A DNA stretch of 64,000 nt from RUG695 sp050943135 (GCA_050943135.1 JBMNOP010000007.1:1-64000); one strand, 5' to 3'. Numbered from the stretch's first letter, positions 24,355 through 32,935 are shown. The notes: a model not told the origin generated them from the letters alone. A program made the numbers and translations.

Positions 24355-25821
24355 TCATTCCGGCATCGGTTCGCCATAACCCTGTTCGGCCTCGAGCTGT
24401 TTGGTGTTGTCTTCGTAGGTCGGCAAGACACCGGGCAGCGACTTGTTCAGAAGCCGGTAGAGCGCCTCACGGCTGAGGATACGGTACTTTTCGTTTTGCG
24501 CGATGAACTGACTCACGGTCTGCAGTTGCAGTTCGGTAACGACGTACGAGGTATCGGCCTCGAACGTGATGCGATCCATCGCCTCGGTTCGGGTCGCACC
24601 GGCCCAGATTCCGGCGAAAACGAGTTGCTCTTCGATGGCCCGCGCCCCGGTCCGGTCGATGGCGGCCACGGCGGCGGTACCGGTCGAAGTGCGCAATTTG
24701 ATGGCTTCGGCGGAACTGTTCGCGCCCGCCCCTTCGAGCAGGTCGCGAACCGAAGTATAGCGGAGCGCACCTTTCGTAAAATCTTTGGCGGCGCGCAGTT
24801 CGGCCAGGCCGCGACCGGAAGTTTCGAGCAGACTTGCCGTGATCGGTAACCCGCCGCGCGAGGTCGGCCAGATCACGCCCCCCAGCGCAATGTTCGGGTC
24901 GGGTCGGTCGGCGTTGGCAACCACCAGGGTCGGAGAGGCATGGTTTTGGAGCGCGGTTTTGTAGAACGAGTCGATCTGGTAGTTGGCAACCGCCAGGTGC
25001 GCCACGTCGAGGTACGGAGGGTCTTCCCACGCGTCGAATCCGAGATGGTTCACGTTGCAGACCGTAAACGGAATGAACGGGAGCCGCCGCCCGCGGAACA
25101 TCGGGTAACGGGTCGAGCCGCGCGGCGGGCGGCGCAGGTCGAAATCGAGCCAACGTGTTTCCGGTTCGTCGTCGAGAACCGCCTGGTAGAATTCGCCGTT
25201 GGCATCGAGCCCCAAAACGCGGTAGCGCGATTTCAGTTCCCATTCTTTTCGGGTGCGATCGAAACCGCGGGCCGACTCGTCGAGCAGGATCCATTCCGGG
25301 GTGTTCGGCCGTTCGGGGGAAAAGAGGGTCGTCTCTCCGTCGAGGATGGCGGGCGCGGGATATTCGCTGATCGAAAACTGCCCGTTGGCGCCGTCCGGCC
25401 CGCAAAGAATGTCGAGCAGCAGGCCATACCTTCCTTCGAGAACCTGGGCGAAGTTGAGCCGATGTTTCAGACCGGCCAGGCCGTCGTTGGAACGGTTCCC
25501 GTACCAGCGGATGTTGCGTACCTCCGGGGGCGACTCGCTGTCGGAAACCGTTCCGAATTTCACGGTAGGCGGGTTCTTCTGCATGAATCCGGCAACGTCG
25601 TTGATGATCGGGCGGAAGAAGTTTTCGTAACTGGCCGAGGCGCGCCTGATCTCGTAGTGCCGCGAACGACCGAGCGCCCGCGCTTCGGCGACCTCTTGTT
25701 TTGTCATCGGCAGGTATTCCAAACTCCGCTCCCCCTGCTTGATCGCTTCGGTCCCCTCGTAGGCGTCGTGGGCGAACTGCCATTTCGGCGCGAAGATCGC
25801 AAAGTTCGGGTTACCGCGCAT
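24355..25821 (-). CDS. Phage portal protein (DUF4055 family)
   Basis: 488 aa. Sequence features fit DUF4055 portal proteins: an early YLP segment (residue 36 on), an internal YGNRSNDGLAGL loop, a long middle beta domain and a helical C-terminus. Portals form the dodecameric vertex through which DNA is packaged, working with the terminase. A strong AAGGAG site precedes ATG 25821. It is the last gene of the minus-strand particle cluster and lies just downstream of the sigma factor and large terminase, whereas in most phages terminase and portal are followed directly by scaffold and capsid. Family assignment is from recall and context; a profile search would settle it. Confidence 0.75.
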   Translation of the reverse strand: MRGNPNFAIFAPKWQFAHDAYEGTEAIKQGERSLEYLPMTKQEVAEARALGRSRHYEIRRASASYENFFRPIINDVAGFMQKNPPTVKFGTVSDSESPPEVRNIRWYGNRSNDGLAGLKHRLNFAQVLEGRYGLLLDILCGPDGANGQFSISEYPAPAILDGETTLFSPERPNTPEWILLDESARGFDRTRKEWELKSRYRVLGLDANGEFYQAVLDDEPETRWLDFDLRRPPRGSTRYPMFRGRRLPFIPFTVCNVNHLGFDAWEDPPYLDVAHLAVANYQIDSFYKTALQNHASPTLVVANADRPDPNIALGGVIWPTSRGGLPITASLLETSGRGLAELRAAKDFTKGALRYTSVRDLLEGAGANSSAEAIKLRTSTGTAAVAAIDRTGARAIEEQLVFAGIWAGATRTEAMDRITFEADTSYVVTELQLQTVSQFIAQNEKYRILSREALYRLLNKSLPGVLPTYEDNTKQLEAEQGYGEPMPE

Positions 25822-25865
25822 CGGGATTCTCCTTATTCCTCTTTCGGTCTGTCGGTATCGGTCGG

Positions 25866-26387
25866 TTACTCGGTCTCAACGCCGAGCGCGCGACGCATCT
25901 TGCCGAGGGCGCGACGGTGCAGGCGAAAGACGGCGTCGACTTTCAGGCCGAGCCTGCGCGCGGCGGCGCGCAGCGAGTCCCCCTTTCGGTAAAGCGCGTC
26001 GATCACCCGCGTTTCGTCGGCGTCGAGCGCGCGCAGTGCAAGCGCGACCTGTTCGGCATTTTCCAGTTCCCCGAGCGGGTCGGACGAAGGGGCCGCGACC
26101 GCATCAAGCGGCCGGTCACTCTTTTCGAGGGCGGGTGCCGCCGGTCGCGAAAGTTGCGCGAATCGGTTCTGGATATAGTGTGCCGCGTAACGCTGCACCC
26201 AGTAATCGCGGGGAACCCCTTTTTCCGGTTCGAAACGGCGGAGTCCTTCCGCAATCCCTTCCAGTCCCGCCGCGAAGAGTTCGTCCTTCTCGCCGAACAT
26301 GAGGTGCTTTTTGCCGATATGCCCCCGAACGTAAGGGATAAACCGTTTGATGTCGTCGTTGGAAATGTCGCGATAGTCGCTCCGCAT
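25866..26387 (-). CDS. RNA polymerase sigma factor, phage-cluster encoded
   Basis: 173 aa with a sigma70 region 2-like N-terminal half (DELFAAGLEGIAEGLRRFEPEKG) and a region 4 helix-turn-helix near the C-terminus (DSLRAAARRLGLKVDAVFRLHRRALGKMRRAL). There is no region 1.1 and no extended region 3, so it is of the small group type. It would direct RNA polymerase to a specific promoter set, plausibly the late particle genes or a host regulon. AAGGAGCGGTC precedes ATG 26387. It lies between large terminase and portal, a position where a sigma factor is unexpected, and is read in the same direction as the rest of the cluster. Confidence 0.8.
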   Translation of the reverse strand: MRSDYRDISNDDIKRFIPYVRGHIGKKHLMFGEKDELFAAGLEGIAEGLRRFEPEKGVPRDYWVQRYAAHYIQNRFAQLSRPAAPALEKSDRPLDAVAAPSSDPLGELENAEQVALALRALDADETRVIDALYRKGDSLRAAARRLGLKVDAVFRLHRRALGKMRRALGVETE

Positions 26388-26606
26388 GACCGCTCCTTCG
26401 TAAAACGTTGAGTAAATATTCGAAACCGCGCCGACAGAGGACGCGGCGGTTGCCCAAGATGCCGCGCCCCGGCGCGGCCTGAAGGAAAAGCAAAAGGAGA
26501 AGGTCGTACGAGAAGCGTTTTGGTTTTTCGGCCGTGTTACGGCGGGGCGTACACCATGGTTCGACGTGATCGCGCCGCGGCTCGCCCCGCCAAAACCGAG
26601 CCGAGT
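26388..26606. other. Gap between large terminase and sigma factor
   Basis: No gene seen. It holds a 9-bp inverted repeat (GGCGGGGCG at about 26541, CGCCCCGCC near 26584) able to form a long hairpin downstream of the terminase stop, and a second GC-rich hairpin near 26465. Confidence 0.35.
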
Positions 26607-27977
26607 TCAGGTGAACCAGAAATACCCGCCGGTTACCGAACGTTCTTCGGTCAGTCCGGTCATCGCCCAGACAAGCGCGTCGAGCCTGTCGGGCGACGTT
26701 TCGCCGGGCGCCCCGGTAAACGAGGTCAGCTCGTCTTCGAGTTCTTTGAGGTTCCCCCCGACATGATGTACCGCGCCGTTTTGGTAGAGGACCGCGATCG
26801 GTTCGGCGCGGGTCCGTTTCCCCTTCGAGGCGCGGACGGCCCGAACCGGAAGGCGGTAATCGGCCCCGCGCAGGATTTCGGTCACCAGGTCGCCCCCTTG
26901 GTTCACCTCGCAGATGACCTCGTTCGCGCCATATTTTTCGTAGAGCCGACCGACCGCGCCGGCCCAGTCGGCCGGTGGCATTCTGCCGGAGGTGTCTTCG
27001 AGGACGAAGTAGTCGGTTCGCCCCGACTCGTACCGGCGTCCGACCGCCACGATACCGGTCAGGTCGGCATGCTCGCCCGAGGTCACCGCCGGATCGACAC
27101 CGATCACCACCTTTTCGAGGTCGTCGGGAACCGACGCGACCCGATACGGGTCGATCATCGCACGGGTCCAGAGCGCATTTTGGACGTCGTCGGTAAATTC
27201 GCCGAGAAAGAACCGTTTGTACTCTTTCCCGGTCATCGTTTGGAGCCGTTTTTCGATATACCCTTCCGGAAGGAACCGGGCATTGTCGCCCGGATTCATC
27301 TTCATCGCCGCGTAATCTTCGGGTCGGGCAAGCGGCGTGTTGTCGGGATTCTGTTTTAGGATAAACGTCTTGTAGATCCAGTGAGCTTTGCTCGGCGGAT
27401 TGCAGTCGAGGATCGCCCGGTTCCGCCAGCCGGGAATCTTCTGCCGGATACGTCCCAGCGCGGTCTGAAACGACGTGTAACCGATTTGCGAACATTCGTT
27501 GAAATAGATCAGGCCGTACTCTTTTCCGAGGATGTTGTCGAGTCGCGCCGAGTCGTCGAGCCCGCCAAACCAGATTTCGGAACCGTTCGGTTCGCGATAA
27601 CAGAAATCCCGCCTGTTGATCCGCGCGTCCACCGCCGACTTGGTCAGACCGCAGACCTGTTTCATGACCACCGGAAAGGTCTGTCCCATCACCGATTCGC
27701 GCGCGTCTTTGAATTGACGGCGAAGGACGGCGCAACGCAATCCCGGAAACGCCGAAATGGCCAGCGCGATAAACGTGGTGAGCAGATACGTTTTGCCCGA
27801 CCCCGCCCCGCCAAAGATCATCAGCGTTTCGGCCCCGCTGCCGAGAAAACGGAGCGCCTCTTTCTGCCGCTCGGTGTACTGCGGACTGCGCCGCCGCGGC
27901 GGCGATGCCGCGAGGTGTGCCGAACGCGGCGGCGCGGGCGCCGCAGACCTGTTACTCTTTCTTTTCGGGGTGGCCAT
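26607..27977 (-). CDS. Phage terminase large subunit
   Basis: 456 aa. ATPase domain with Walker A GGAGSGKT at residues 56-63 and Walker B (GLIYFNE) at about 155-161. The C-terminal RNase H-like nuclease begins VVIGVDPAVTSG at about 290 and has a late acidic residue in DRLDALVWAM. It pumps DNA into the prohead and cuts concatemers. It overlaps the small upstream gene by 26 nt, a common arrangement for the two terminase subunits. The basic, Pro-rich first 35 residues are probably disordered. All expected catalytic motifs are present, so it looks functional. Confidence 0.92.
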   Translation of the reverse strand: MATPKRKSNRSAAPAPPRSAHLAASPPRRRSPQYTERQKEALRFLGSGAETLMIFGGAGSGKTYLLTTFIALAISAFPGLRCAVLRRQFKDARESVMGQTFPVVMKQVCGLTKSAVDARINRRDFCYREPNGSEIWFGGLDDSARLDNILGKEYGLIYFNECSQIGYTSFQTALGRIRQKIPGWRNRAILDCNPPSKAHWIYKTFILKQNPDNTPLARPEDYAAMKMNPGDNARFLPEGYIEKRLQTMTGKEYKRFFLGEFTDDVQNALWTRAMIDPYRVASVPDDLEKVVIGVDPAVTSGEHADLTGIVAVGRRYESGRTDYFVLEDTSGRMPPADWAGAVGRLYEKYGANEVICEVNQGGDLVTEILRGADYRLPVRAVRASKGKRTRAEPIAVLYQNGAVHHVGGNLKELEDELTSFTGAPGETSPDRLDALVWAMTGLTEERSVTGGYFWFT

Positions 27978-28191
27978 AGAGCGCGGCGGCCTCTTCGGCG
28001 GTCAGCACGATAACCCCTTCCCCGTCCGGCGAAGGGTCGCTGCCGCGCGCCGTCGCGGGCCTTTGCCCCAGAACCGATTTTCCGAGCCAGATCAGCATTT
28101 GGCGGTCACCGTCGAGTGCCAGTTCCAGTTGTTTCTCGCGCAGAAGCGCCAGGTCTTCCTCGCGGTAAGAAGGCGTCTTTTTACCTGTCAT
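27952..28191 (-). CDS. Probable terminase small subunit or terminase-associated protein
   Basis: 79 aa. The central segment (LELALDGDRQMLIWLGKSVLGQ) matches the end of many phage small-terminase-like proteins, where a helix with the pattern LIWLGKQYLGQ is typical. It overlaps the large terminase start and lies immediately upstream of it. It is shorter than full small terminases (usually 130-200 aa) and has no clear helix-turn-helix. It may therefore be a truncated recognition subunit or a separate regulator. The ribosome site is weak. Confidence 0.6.
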   Translation of the reverse strand: MTGKKTPSYREEDLALLREKQLELALDGDRQMLIWLGKSVLGQRPATARGSDPSPDGEGVIVLTAEEAAALYGHPEKKE

Positions 28192-28306
28192 GAGAGGCCG
28201 TTTCGTGAAAAGGGGCGGTTACTTCGGTGAGCGCGACCTCGCGAATACGTGTTTCGATGGCGCGTCGCTTTCTCTCTTTCGGATTCGCATCGGGGCGGAA
28301 AGGCCA

Positions 28307-29086
28307 TCAGAAGAATCGGAGCGGACCGACGACGCCGGAACAGGCGCTGCCCCGCCGCGAGGGGGCGGCCGACGTCCTTTTTGCGGGGTCGGGCGTCGCG
28401 TCCGCAGGCTGCGACGTTCCGTCGGCGGGCCGCTCCTGCGCAGGTTGCGCCGTCGGCAGCGCGTCGGGGGCCGGAACGGACTCTCCGATCCGAGCCTCGA
28501 CAACGAGCGGGGGCATCGAAAGATCCGCCCGAAGCGCCCCGGCGGCCCGTTCGAGAAGGTCGGCAACCTCGTCGGCCCGCGGGTCGGCGGGAAGTTCGTC
28601 GACGAGCCGTTCCGAAAGCGCGACGAGGAACGGTTGCCATCGGGCTCGCGTGACGGCGGTTTCGAGGCGCGAGGTCAATTCGGCGAATGCGTCCCGTTCC
28701 CCGCGCAGGTCTCCGGCACGAAGCATCGACGCCGTTTCGCCGAACGCGCGGGCGGCGGCCTCCGTTTCCCCCTCGCCGACCCGGGGACGGTTGGCGCGGA
28801 TCCATCTTTCGAGCGGGTCGCGGCCCTTTCCCCACCGATCGAAGAAGGGGAACCTCTTTTCGTCTCCGCCGAAGGGGAGCGTTTCGGTCCACTCGATCAG
28901 TTGTTGAATCCGGCGAACCTGCCGCAAGGTAAACGTGCCGGCCCGCCATATGCCGAGGATCGTGACGTTGAGCGTGATCCAGATCAGCCCGTAAATCAGA
29001 AACTCTCTCAACCGGAACCGGAACCGGTTCCCCTTCCCCTTCTCCCCTTCCGCGATTTCGTTTCGGTGATCCTGTCGGTCAATCAT
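28307..29086 (-). CDS. Membrane-anchored hypothetical protein in the phage cluster
   Basis: 259 aa. A basic N-terminus is followed by one clear transmembrane helix (about residues 27-50, LIYGLIWITLNVTILGIW). A helical cytoplasmic or periplasmic domain comes next, then a Pro/Ala/Ser-rich low-complexity tail. The start is well supported by AAGGAGG six bases before ATG 29086. I do not recognise a family. It sits between a distal tail gene and the terminase small subunit. A membrane role in particle release or injection is possible but unproven. Confidence 0.6.
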   Translation of the reverse strand: MIDRQDHRNEIAEGEKGKGNRFRFRLREFLIYGLIWITLNVTILGIWRAGTFTLRQVRRIQQLIEWTETLPFGGDEKRFPFFDRWGKGRDPLERWIRANRPRVGEGETEAAARAFGETASMLRAGDLRGERDAFAELTSRLETAVTRARWQPFLVALSERLVDELPADPRADEVADLLERAAGALRADLSMPPLVVEARIGESVPAPDALPTAQPAQERPADGTSQPADATPDPAKRTSAAPSRRGSACSGVVGPLRFF

Positions 29087-29192
29087 TTTTTCCTCCTTCC
29101 GTTTCCCGTGGTGTTGCGGCCCGTTCTTTTCCTTCCCTCGCCCGAGGGTCGGTCGACCGCTTGCCGCATCAAGTCGTATGAACCGTAAACCG

Positions 29193-29222
29193 TCGCGCCG
29201 CTTCTGTTTGGCGCGATTTTTT
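29193..29222 (+). terminator. Plus-oriented terminator-like hairpin inside the minus-strand cluster
   Basis: TCGCGCC (29193-29199) and GGCGCGA (29210-29216) pair around a 10-nt loop and are followed by TTTTTT on the plus strand. No plus-strand gene precedes it, so it may block antisense transcription. On the minus strand it lacks a T run. Confidence 0.45.
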
Positions 29223-29295
29223 GTTCTCCTTCGTTTTCCGTCCCCCCGCCCGCATTCATCGGAACGTGCCCGGGTCGGCGCGGTGCCTGTTCGGG

Positions 29296-30411
29296 TCAGG
29301 CGATCGGAAGACCTTCCGGCAGTCCGAGCCGGTTAAAATCGTACGGCATTTCGAGAACACCGCATCGATAGGTCGGGGTCTGCCGCCCATCTTCGGCGAA
29401 CGGGGAAATCCCGCTTCCCGCCTCGTCGAGAAAGAGGTTCTCCGAAACTTCCTGCGCGTCGGCATGTTTGGCCGCCTCGGCGTATCGGCCGAAGACGAGT
29501 TTGCCGGTCGCGTCGGTCCAGTTCCAGAGCCGCTCGATCCCCGAACGGCTCAGCGTGTGCGCCCCGACATTCAGATAATTTCGCACAAAGGTGAGCGGAT
29601 CGGCCAGAAGCCGCGCCTCGCATTTCAGGTAATGCCAGGTGCCGGAGACGGTCGCCTGCGCCCCGTCGACAACCGCCTCGTACGAATACGGCTCTTCGCA
29701 ATACTCAAACGAGAACGACTCGAACATGAGCGTCAGCGGGGGAAACTCGATTCCGGCGAATCGAACCGCCGTCGCGTTGCAGTGGCCCGGCCAGCGCCAG
29801 CACCAGTCGAGCGCGGCGGCATAATTCGCCGTGGTCGACTCCAGGTTGTAGCAGAACCGAAACCGGGTCAGCACGCGCGAAGAATCGACCGCCAGCGGCA
29901 CCCCTGCGGTATTGACAAGCGGCATCGGTACGAGCGACACGCTCGCCCCGGCGCCGAAGAGCGCGTCGCCCCGCGTCGGGTAAAAGGTGCGCACGGTCGT
30001 CTTCATCGGGACCGGCGTCGCCCGAAACCGGTAGCAGGGGAGTTGCCAGGGGGGAACCGACGGGTCGGCGCCCTCTTGCAGGAGCGACATTTTCAGTAAG
30101 GCACGAACCAGAAACGTGTCGGCGCGGAGGGTTTCGCGACCGGTAAGCGCCGAGGGGAGGAGCGTGCCGACCCGCTCGAGCGAAACCGATTCGATCTGAA
30201 ACCAGCACCGAACTCCGCCGACCGCGATCAGATGAATTTGCCCCTTTTTCGGAAGACTCAGCGTGAGCGGTACAAATTCGGCGACCGTAACCTGATAGAT
30301 CTTTTCCATCGTCAGGACGCGGGTCTCTTCCAGAGACGCCTTTTCGAATTTCGGGAATCCGGGCAGGAGATGTTCGTCGTCCTCGAAGTCGGTTTGCCAA
30401 AGGTTCGCCAT
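29296..30411 (-). CDS. Phage distal tail / structural protein, unrecognised family
   Basis: 371 aa from ATG 30411, preceded by GGAGAG; the upstream in-frame start at 30432 lacks a ribosome site. Mostly beta-strand pattern, several Cys and Trp, no transmembrane segment. I do not recognise the family. Its place after the tail chaperone and the Pro-rich protein is where distal tail (Dit-like) or baseplate hub proteins are found in siphophages, so a tail-tip role is inferred from order only. Confidence 0.55.
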   Translation of the reverse strand: MANLWQTDFEDDEHLLPGFPKFEKASLEETRVLTMEKIYQVTVAEFVPLTLSLPKKGQIHLIAVGGVRCWFQIESVSLERVGTLLPSALTGRETLRADTFLVRALLKMSLLQEGADPSVPPWQLPCYRFRATPVPMKTTVRTFYPTRGDALFGAGASVSLVPMPLVNTAGVPLAVDSSRVLTRFRFCYNLESTTANYAAALDWCWRWPGHCNATAVRFAGIEFPPLTLMFESFSFEYCEEPYSYEAVVDGAQATVSGTWHYLKCEARLLADPLTFVRNYLNVGAHTLSRSGIERLWNWTDATGKLVFGRYAEAAKHADAQEVSENLFLDEAGSGISPFAEDGRQTPTYRCGVLEMPYDFNRLGLPEGLPIA

Positions 30412-30447
30412 CAATCTCTCCGTCAAAATCAATCTTGTCCGGCGCCG

Positions 30448-31329
30448 TCAGTCGATTTCAAGACGGCGATCTTCGCCGACAAGCGGCTTGATCGCGGCCA
30501 GAAGCGCGGCGATCCGCCGCAATTCCCGCGTCGTCTCGTCCGAGGCCGAGGTTTCGCCCGCTCGCCGTTCCCCCGGCGCCGAAAAGCGTTGCGGACCTTC
30601 GAAAAAACGGTTTCGCGCCGAAAGCGGCGCCCCGACCGCGCCGCCTCTTCCCCCTTCCGGATTGCCCGAAAGGTACCGAAACTGCGACAAGGTGCGCCGC
30701 GGGAGCGCTTCGGCAAGCGAAGGGGCGGGGAAAGGTTCCCCGAACGAAAGCGGTTCGGCCCGGGGCGCGGCGGTATCGTGCGGGGGAAAACTTCGGGGAT
30801 TCGGCAATCTGTCGGGTGGTTCGTCCGACCCTCGGGCCGGACGCCCGGGCGGGGGTACCGGGCGGAATCCGCGCGGGGTCCGATTCCGCGGCGCACGTTG
30901 CGCGGTTTTCGGAAATCCGTCGCGCGGCAGGCCGGGCAACATCTTCGGTGCGGGCCGTGTGGCGGCCACCATGTTCGGGGAAGGGACCGTGCGGGTCGGC
31001 CGGCCCCGTTCCGGGACCGTCGGCCGCGCCGAAACGAGCTCTCTCGGCGGCAATCCGATCCTTCCCCGAAGCCGGGTTACGCCGAGAATCTTTTCCGGCA
31101 GGCCGAACGATCGACCTCGGGCCGGCCGCCCCGCCCCCTCGGCGGTCGGCGCGGCGGAACCCTTTGCGGTAGGTCGCAGGCTCGGGCGCTCGCCCTCTTC
31201 CGGCCTCGGCCAACGTCGCGGCAAACGCGGCTGCCGACGCAAAAAGTTCGGCGCCCGCAGGGGGCTCCCCTTCCCCGGGCGGGGCGGCAGCCCCTCGCCC
31301 GGAAACGAAAATTTCGATTTGAGCGTCAT
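30448..31329 (-). CDS. Pro/Arg-rich disordered protein in the tape-measure position
   Basis: 293 aa, very rich in Pro, Arg and Gly, ending in a natural-looking amphipathic helix (ELRRIAALLAAIKPLVG). Codon use favours this frame through the middle and C-terminus. An overlapping open frame from ATG 31345 (30458-31345) has a better ribosome site and plausible first 60 codons. Either the start lies in the other frame with a shift, or the upstream frame is chance. The slot just after the tail chaperone is normally occupied by the tape-measure protein, which is usually over 600 aa and helical. This protein is neither, so the tail may be short or the gene degraded. Confidence 0.45.
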   Translation of the reverse strand: MTLKSKFSFPGEGLPPRPGKGSPLRAPNFLRRQPRLPRRWPRPEEGERPSLRPTAKGSAAPTAEGAGRPARGRSFGLPEKILGVTRLRGRIGLPPRELVSARPTVPERGRPTRTVPSPNMVAATRPAPKMLPGLPRDGFPKTAQRAPRNRTPRGFRPVPPPGRPARGSDEPPDRLPNPRSFPPHDTAAPRAEPLSFGEPFPAPSLAEALPRRTLSQFRYLSGNPEGGRGGAVGAPLSARNRFFEGPQRFSAPGERRAGETSASDETTRELRRIAALLAAIKPLVGEDRRLEID

Positions 31330-31354
31330 CCTCTTTCGTCTCCATGACCCCCGG

Positions 31355-31576
31355 TCACGTTCGCGACCCTTTCCCCCCTTCGTTCCGACGATGAGCCAGC
31401 ATTTTCAACTCGTTGAAAAAGAGTTTCGCGCAAGGAAGAGGGGGCGGCGGCTCTTCGACCGCGTCGAACGCGGCGTCGTCGATCAGCTCCGATTTCGGAA
31501 CCGTCGCCGTCAACGGGTTCAGGCCGTAGCGTCGGCAATACTCGCGTCGGAGCCGGTGGTAGGGGGATCGATATTT
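31355..31576 (-). CDS. T extension of the tail assembly chaperone (GT fusion by -1 frameshift)
   Basis: A 73-codon frame entered by a -1 shift at the slippery run ending at 31576. The product would be a 184-aa GT fusion: 111 residues of G plus a basic extension (KYRSPYHRLRREYCRRYGL ...) ending at 31355. Its own in-frame ATG at 31594 has no ribosome site and is probably not used. In lambda-like phages the GT form links the tape measure to the tail tube during assembly. Confidence 0.7.
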   Translation of the reverse strand, partial: KYRSPYHRLRREYCRRYGLNPLTATVPKSELIDDAAFDAVEEPPPPLPCAKLFFNELKMLAHRRNEGGKGSRT

Positions 31577-31908
31577 TTTTTTGCGATCTCCCAACGCCGC
31601 GCCTCTTCGCGATAGACCGATTCGGTCAGCTCGAGCAGACGGCGCGCCAGTTCCATCGCCAGCGGCCGATGCCGCGCGAAAAGACGTTTGGCCCCCTCGC
31701 CGCCGATCGGCCGCCCTGTTTCCGCGTCGACCAGGCCGTGTGCCAGAAGAAAGAGCGCCCGCTCGACGAGCGTCTCGCGTTCGGCATACTCTTCCGACTC
31801 GATCCCGTCGAGGGGCCGAAGGAGAAATGTCGTACCGGCAATTTCGGTCGGTACCGTTTCGACTTGCGCGTCGGTTTCAAAAAACGAATTCAAACTGAAA
31901 AGAGTCAT
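31519..31908 (-). CDS. Phage tail assembly chaperone (G-like)
   Basis: 129 aa, acidic and helical, with a FLLRPLDGIESEEYAERE core. It lies between the tail tube gene and the distal tail genes, as lambda G does. Its last 18 codons overlap a second frame that continues after a slippery A run. The size, position and overlapping -1 frame together identify it more securely than sequence similarity. The start at 31908 has AGGCGGAG immediately upstream. Confidence 0.75.
   Translation of the reverse strand: MTLFSLNSFFETDAQVETVPTEIAGTTFLLRPLDGIESEEYAERETLVERALFLLAHGLVDAETGRPIGGEGAKRLFARHRPLAMELARRLLELTESVYREEARRWEIAKKNIDPPTTGSDASIADATA
31574..31582 (-). promoter_or_regulatory. Programmed -1 ribosomal frameshift site
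   Basis: Nine consecutive A residues on the minus strand. In the G frame they read GCA AAA AAA AAT, giving the slippery heptamer A-AAA-AAA (31582-31576). Slippage by -1 leads into the 31355-31576 frame. GC-rich sequence downstream could supply the stimulatory structure. Confidence 0.7.
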
Positions 31909-31966
31909 CTCCGCCTATTTTCCGTCCCTCTGCTGTTTCCATGGTTCGCTTCGGACCTTCGCGCCG

Positions 31967-32491
31967 CTACCGGTCAACCTCGTCGTAGACCGGCGAAAAA
32001 TCGCCGCCGAACGGTTGAAGTTTTACGGTGATGTACGACGGGCCGCTGTTCTCGTTCCCTCTGGTCGTGTAACCTGCCACGCGACACTGTTTGACAATGA
32101 TGTAGTAGATTTTCGGCTGGGTCGGGTCGTTGTACTCGAAGATGACCGCGAACATCTTGCCGAGTCCGGCGGCCGACTCGAAAAACGATTCGGCGCCCCC
32201 CGCCGCGTCGCTCGGGACGGTAATCTCGAACGCGCTCGGTTTCGGCGGTTTGCCGACATAGGCGCGACCGATCGTCTCGTCGGGATTGTCGGTCTGGATC
32301 GACCAGATCTCGGCGTCGGTAAGTCCCGGAAGCGTCTTGCCGGTACAGTCGAAGGTGCGGGCGGTCAGCCCGGAATAGTCGGAATAGGCGGTGTAATTCT
32401 TGTCGTTGACAAACGTCCCGTCCCCCCCGCCGTCGTAAGTTTCGCAGAATCGGGCGCGAAGGAGTCCCAGGTTTCCGATATATGCCGTCAT
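31967..32491 (-). CDS. Phage major tail tube protein
   Basis: 174 aa, predominantly beta, with central text typical of tail tube proteins (IYYIIVKQCRVAGYTTRGNENSGPSYIT). It lies between the tail terminator-like gene and the chaperone, the standard siphophage place for the tube subunit. GAGGAAAAA precedes the start. The function is assigned by synteny and fold impression; I cannot name the exact family. Confidence 0.65.
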   Translation of the reverse strand: MTAYIGNLGLLRARFCETYDGGGDGTFVNDKNYTAYSDYSGLTARTFDCTGKTLPGLTDAEIWSIQTDNPDETIGRAYVGKPPKPSAFEITVPSDAAGGAESFFESAAGLGKMFAVIFEYNDPTQPKIYYIIVKQCRVAGYTTRGNENSGPSYITVKLQPFGGDFSPVYDEVDR

Positions 32492-32515
32492 TTTTTCCTC
32501 GCTTGTGTAAAAGTT

Positions 32516-32935
32516 TCAGCCGACCGAAAGGAGCCGGAACGTGACCGGAATCCGAATCGCCCCGTGAGCCGCGCCGATCGGACCGAGAAAAACATCGACC
32601 GCGTAAAAGCGGTATTCCCCGACCGGGAACGCCCCGCGCCTCGGGTCGTGGGGAACGTAGAGTCGGGCGACCCGCGTGGCGGCGGCCAGCCCCCGCGCCA
32701 CCCCGATCCCCGGCGGAAACGCCGCGGTCACCGTAACGGTCAGCAGGCGGCGTTCCTGCGTTTCGATCGAGGAAAGCCGCTCTCCCGGGGCGACGGCGAT
32801 TTCGAACCAGAGTCGGTTTCCCGCCGGTCGAAACGCCTCGCCGCCGGTATTGATCGACTCCGACGTTACGCCGCGGATCCCCAGTTCGAGGAGCCGCGTT
32901 TTGAAATGGTTCAAAAGAGATTCGGGATTCATCAT
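32516..32935 (-). CDS. Probable tail terminator / tail completion protein
   Basis: 139 aa, mixed alpha/beta, with an initial helix (ESLLNHFKTRLLELG) and a late beta block ending FRLLSVG. The position immediately before the tail tube gene, and the size, match lambda U-like tail terminators. The tandem ATG ATG overlaps the TGA of the upstream connector gene, so translation is coupled. Confidence 0.55.
   Translation of the reverse strand: MMNPESLLNHFKTRLLELGIRGVTSESINTGGEAFRPAGNRLWFEIAVAPGERLSSIETQERRLLTVTVTAAFPPGIGVARGLAAATRVARLYVPHDPRRGAFPVGEYRFYAVDVFLGPIGAAHGAIRIPVTFRLLSVG

Noticed and set aside
31355..31594. Independent 79-aa gene starting at 31594
   Set aside because: No ribosome site and overlap with the chaperone. 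The -1 frameshift interpretation explains it better.
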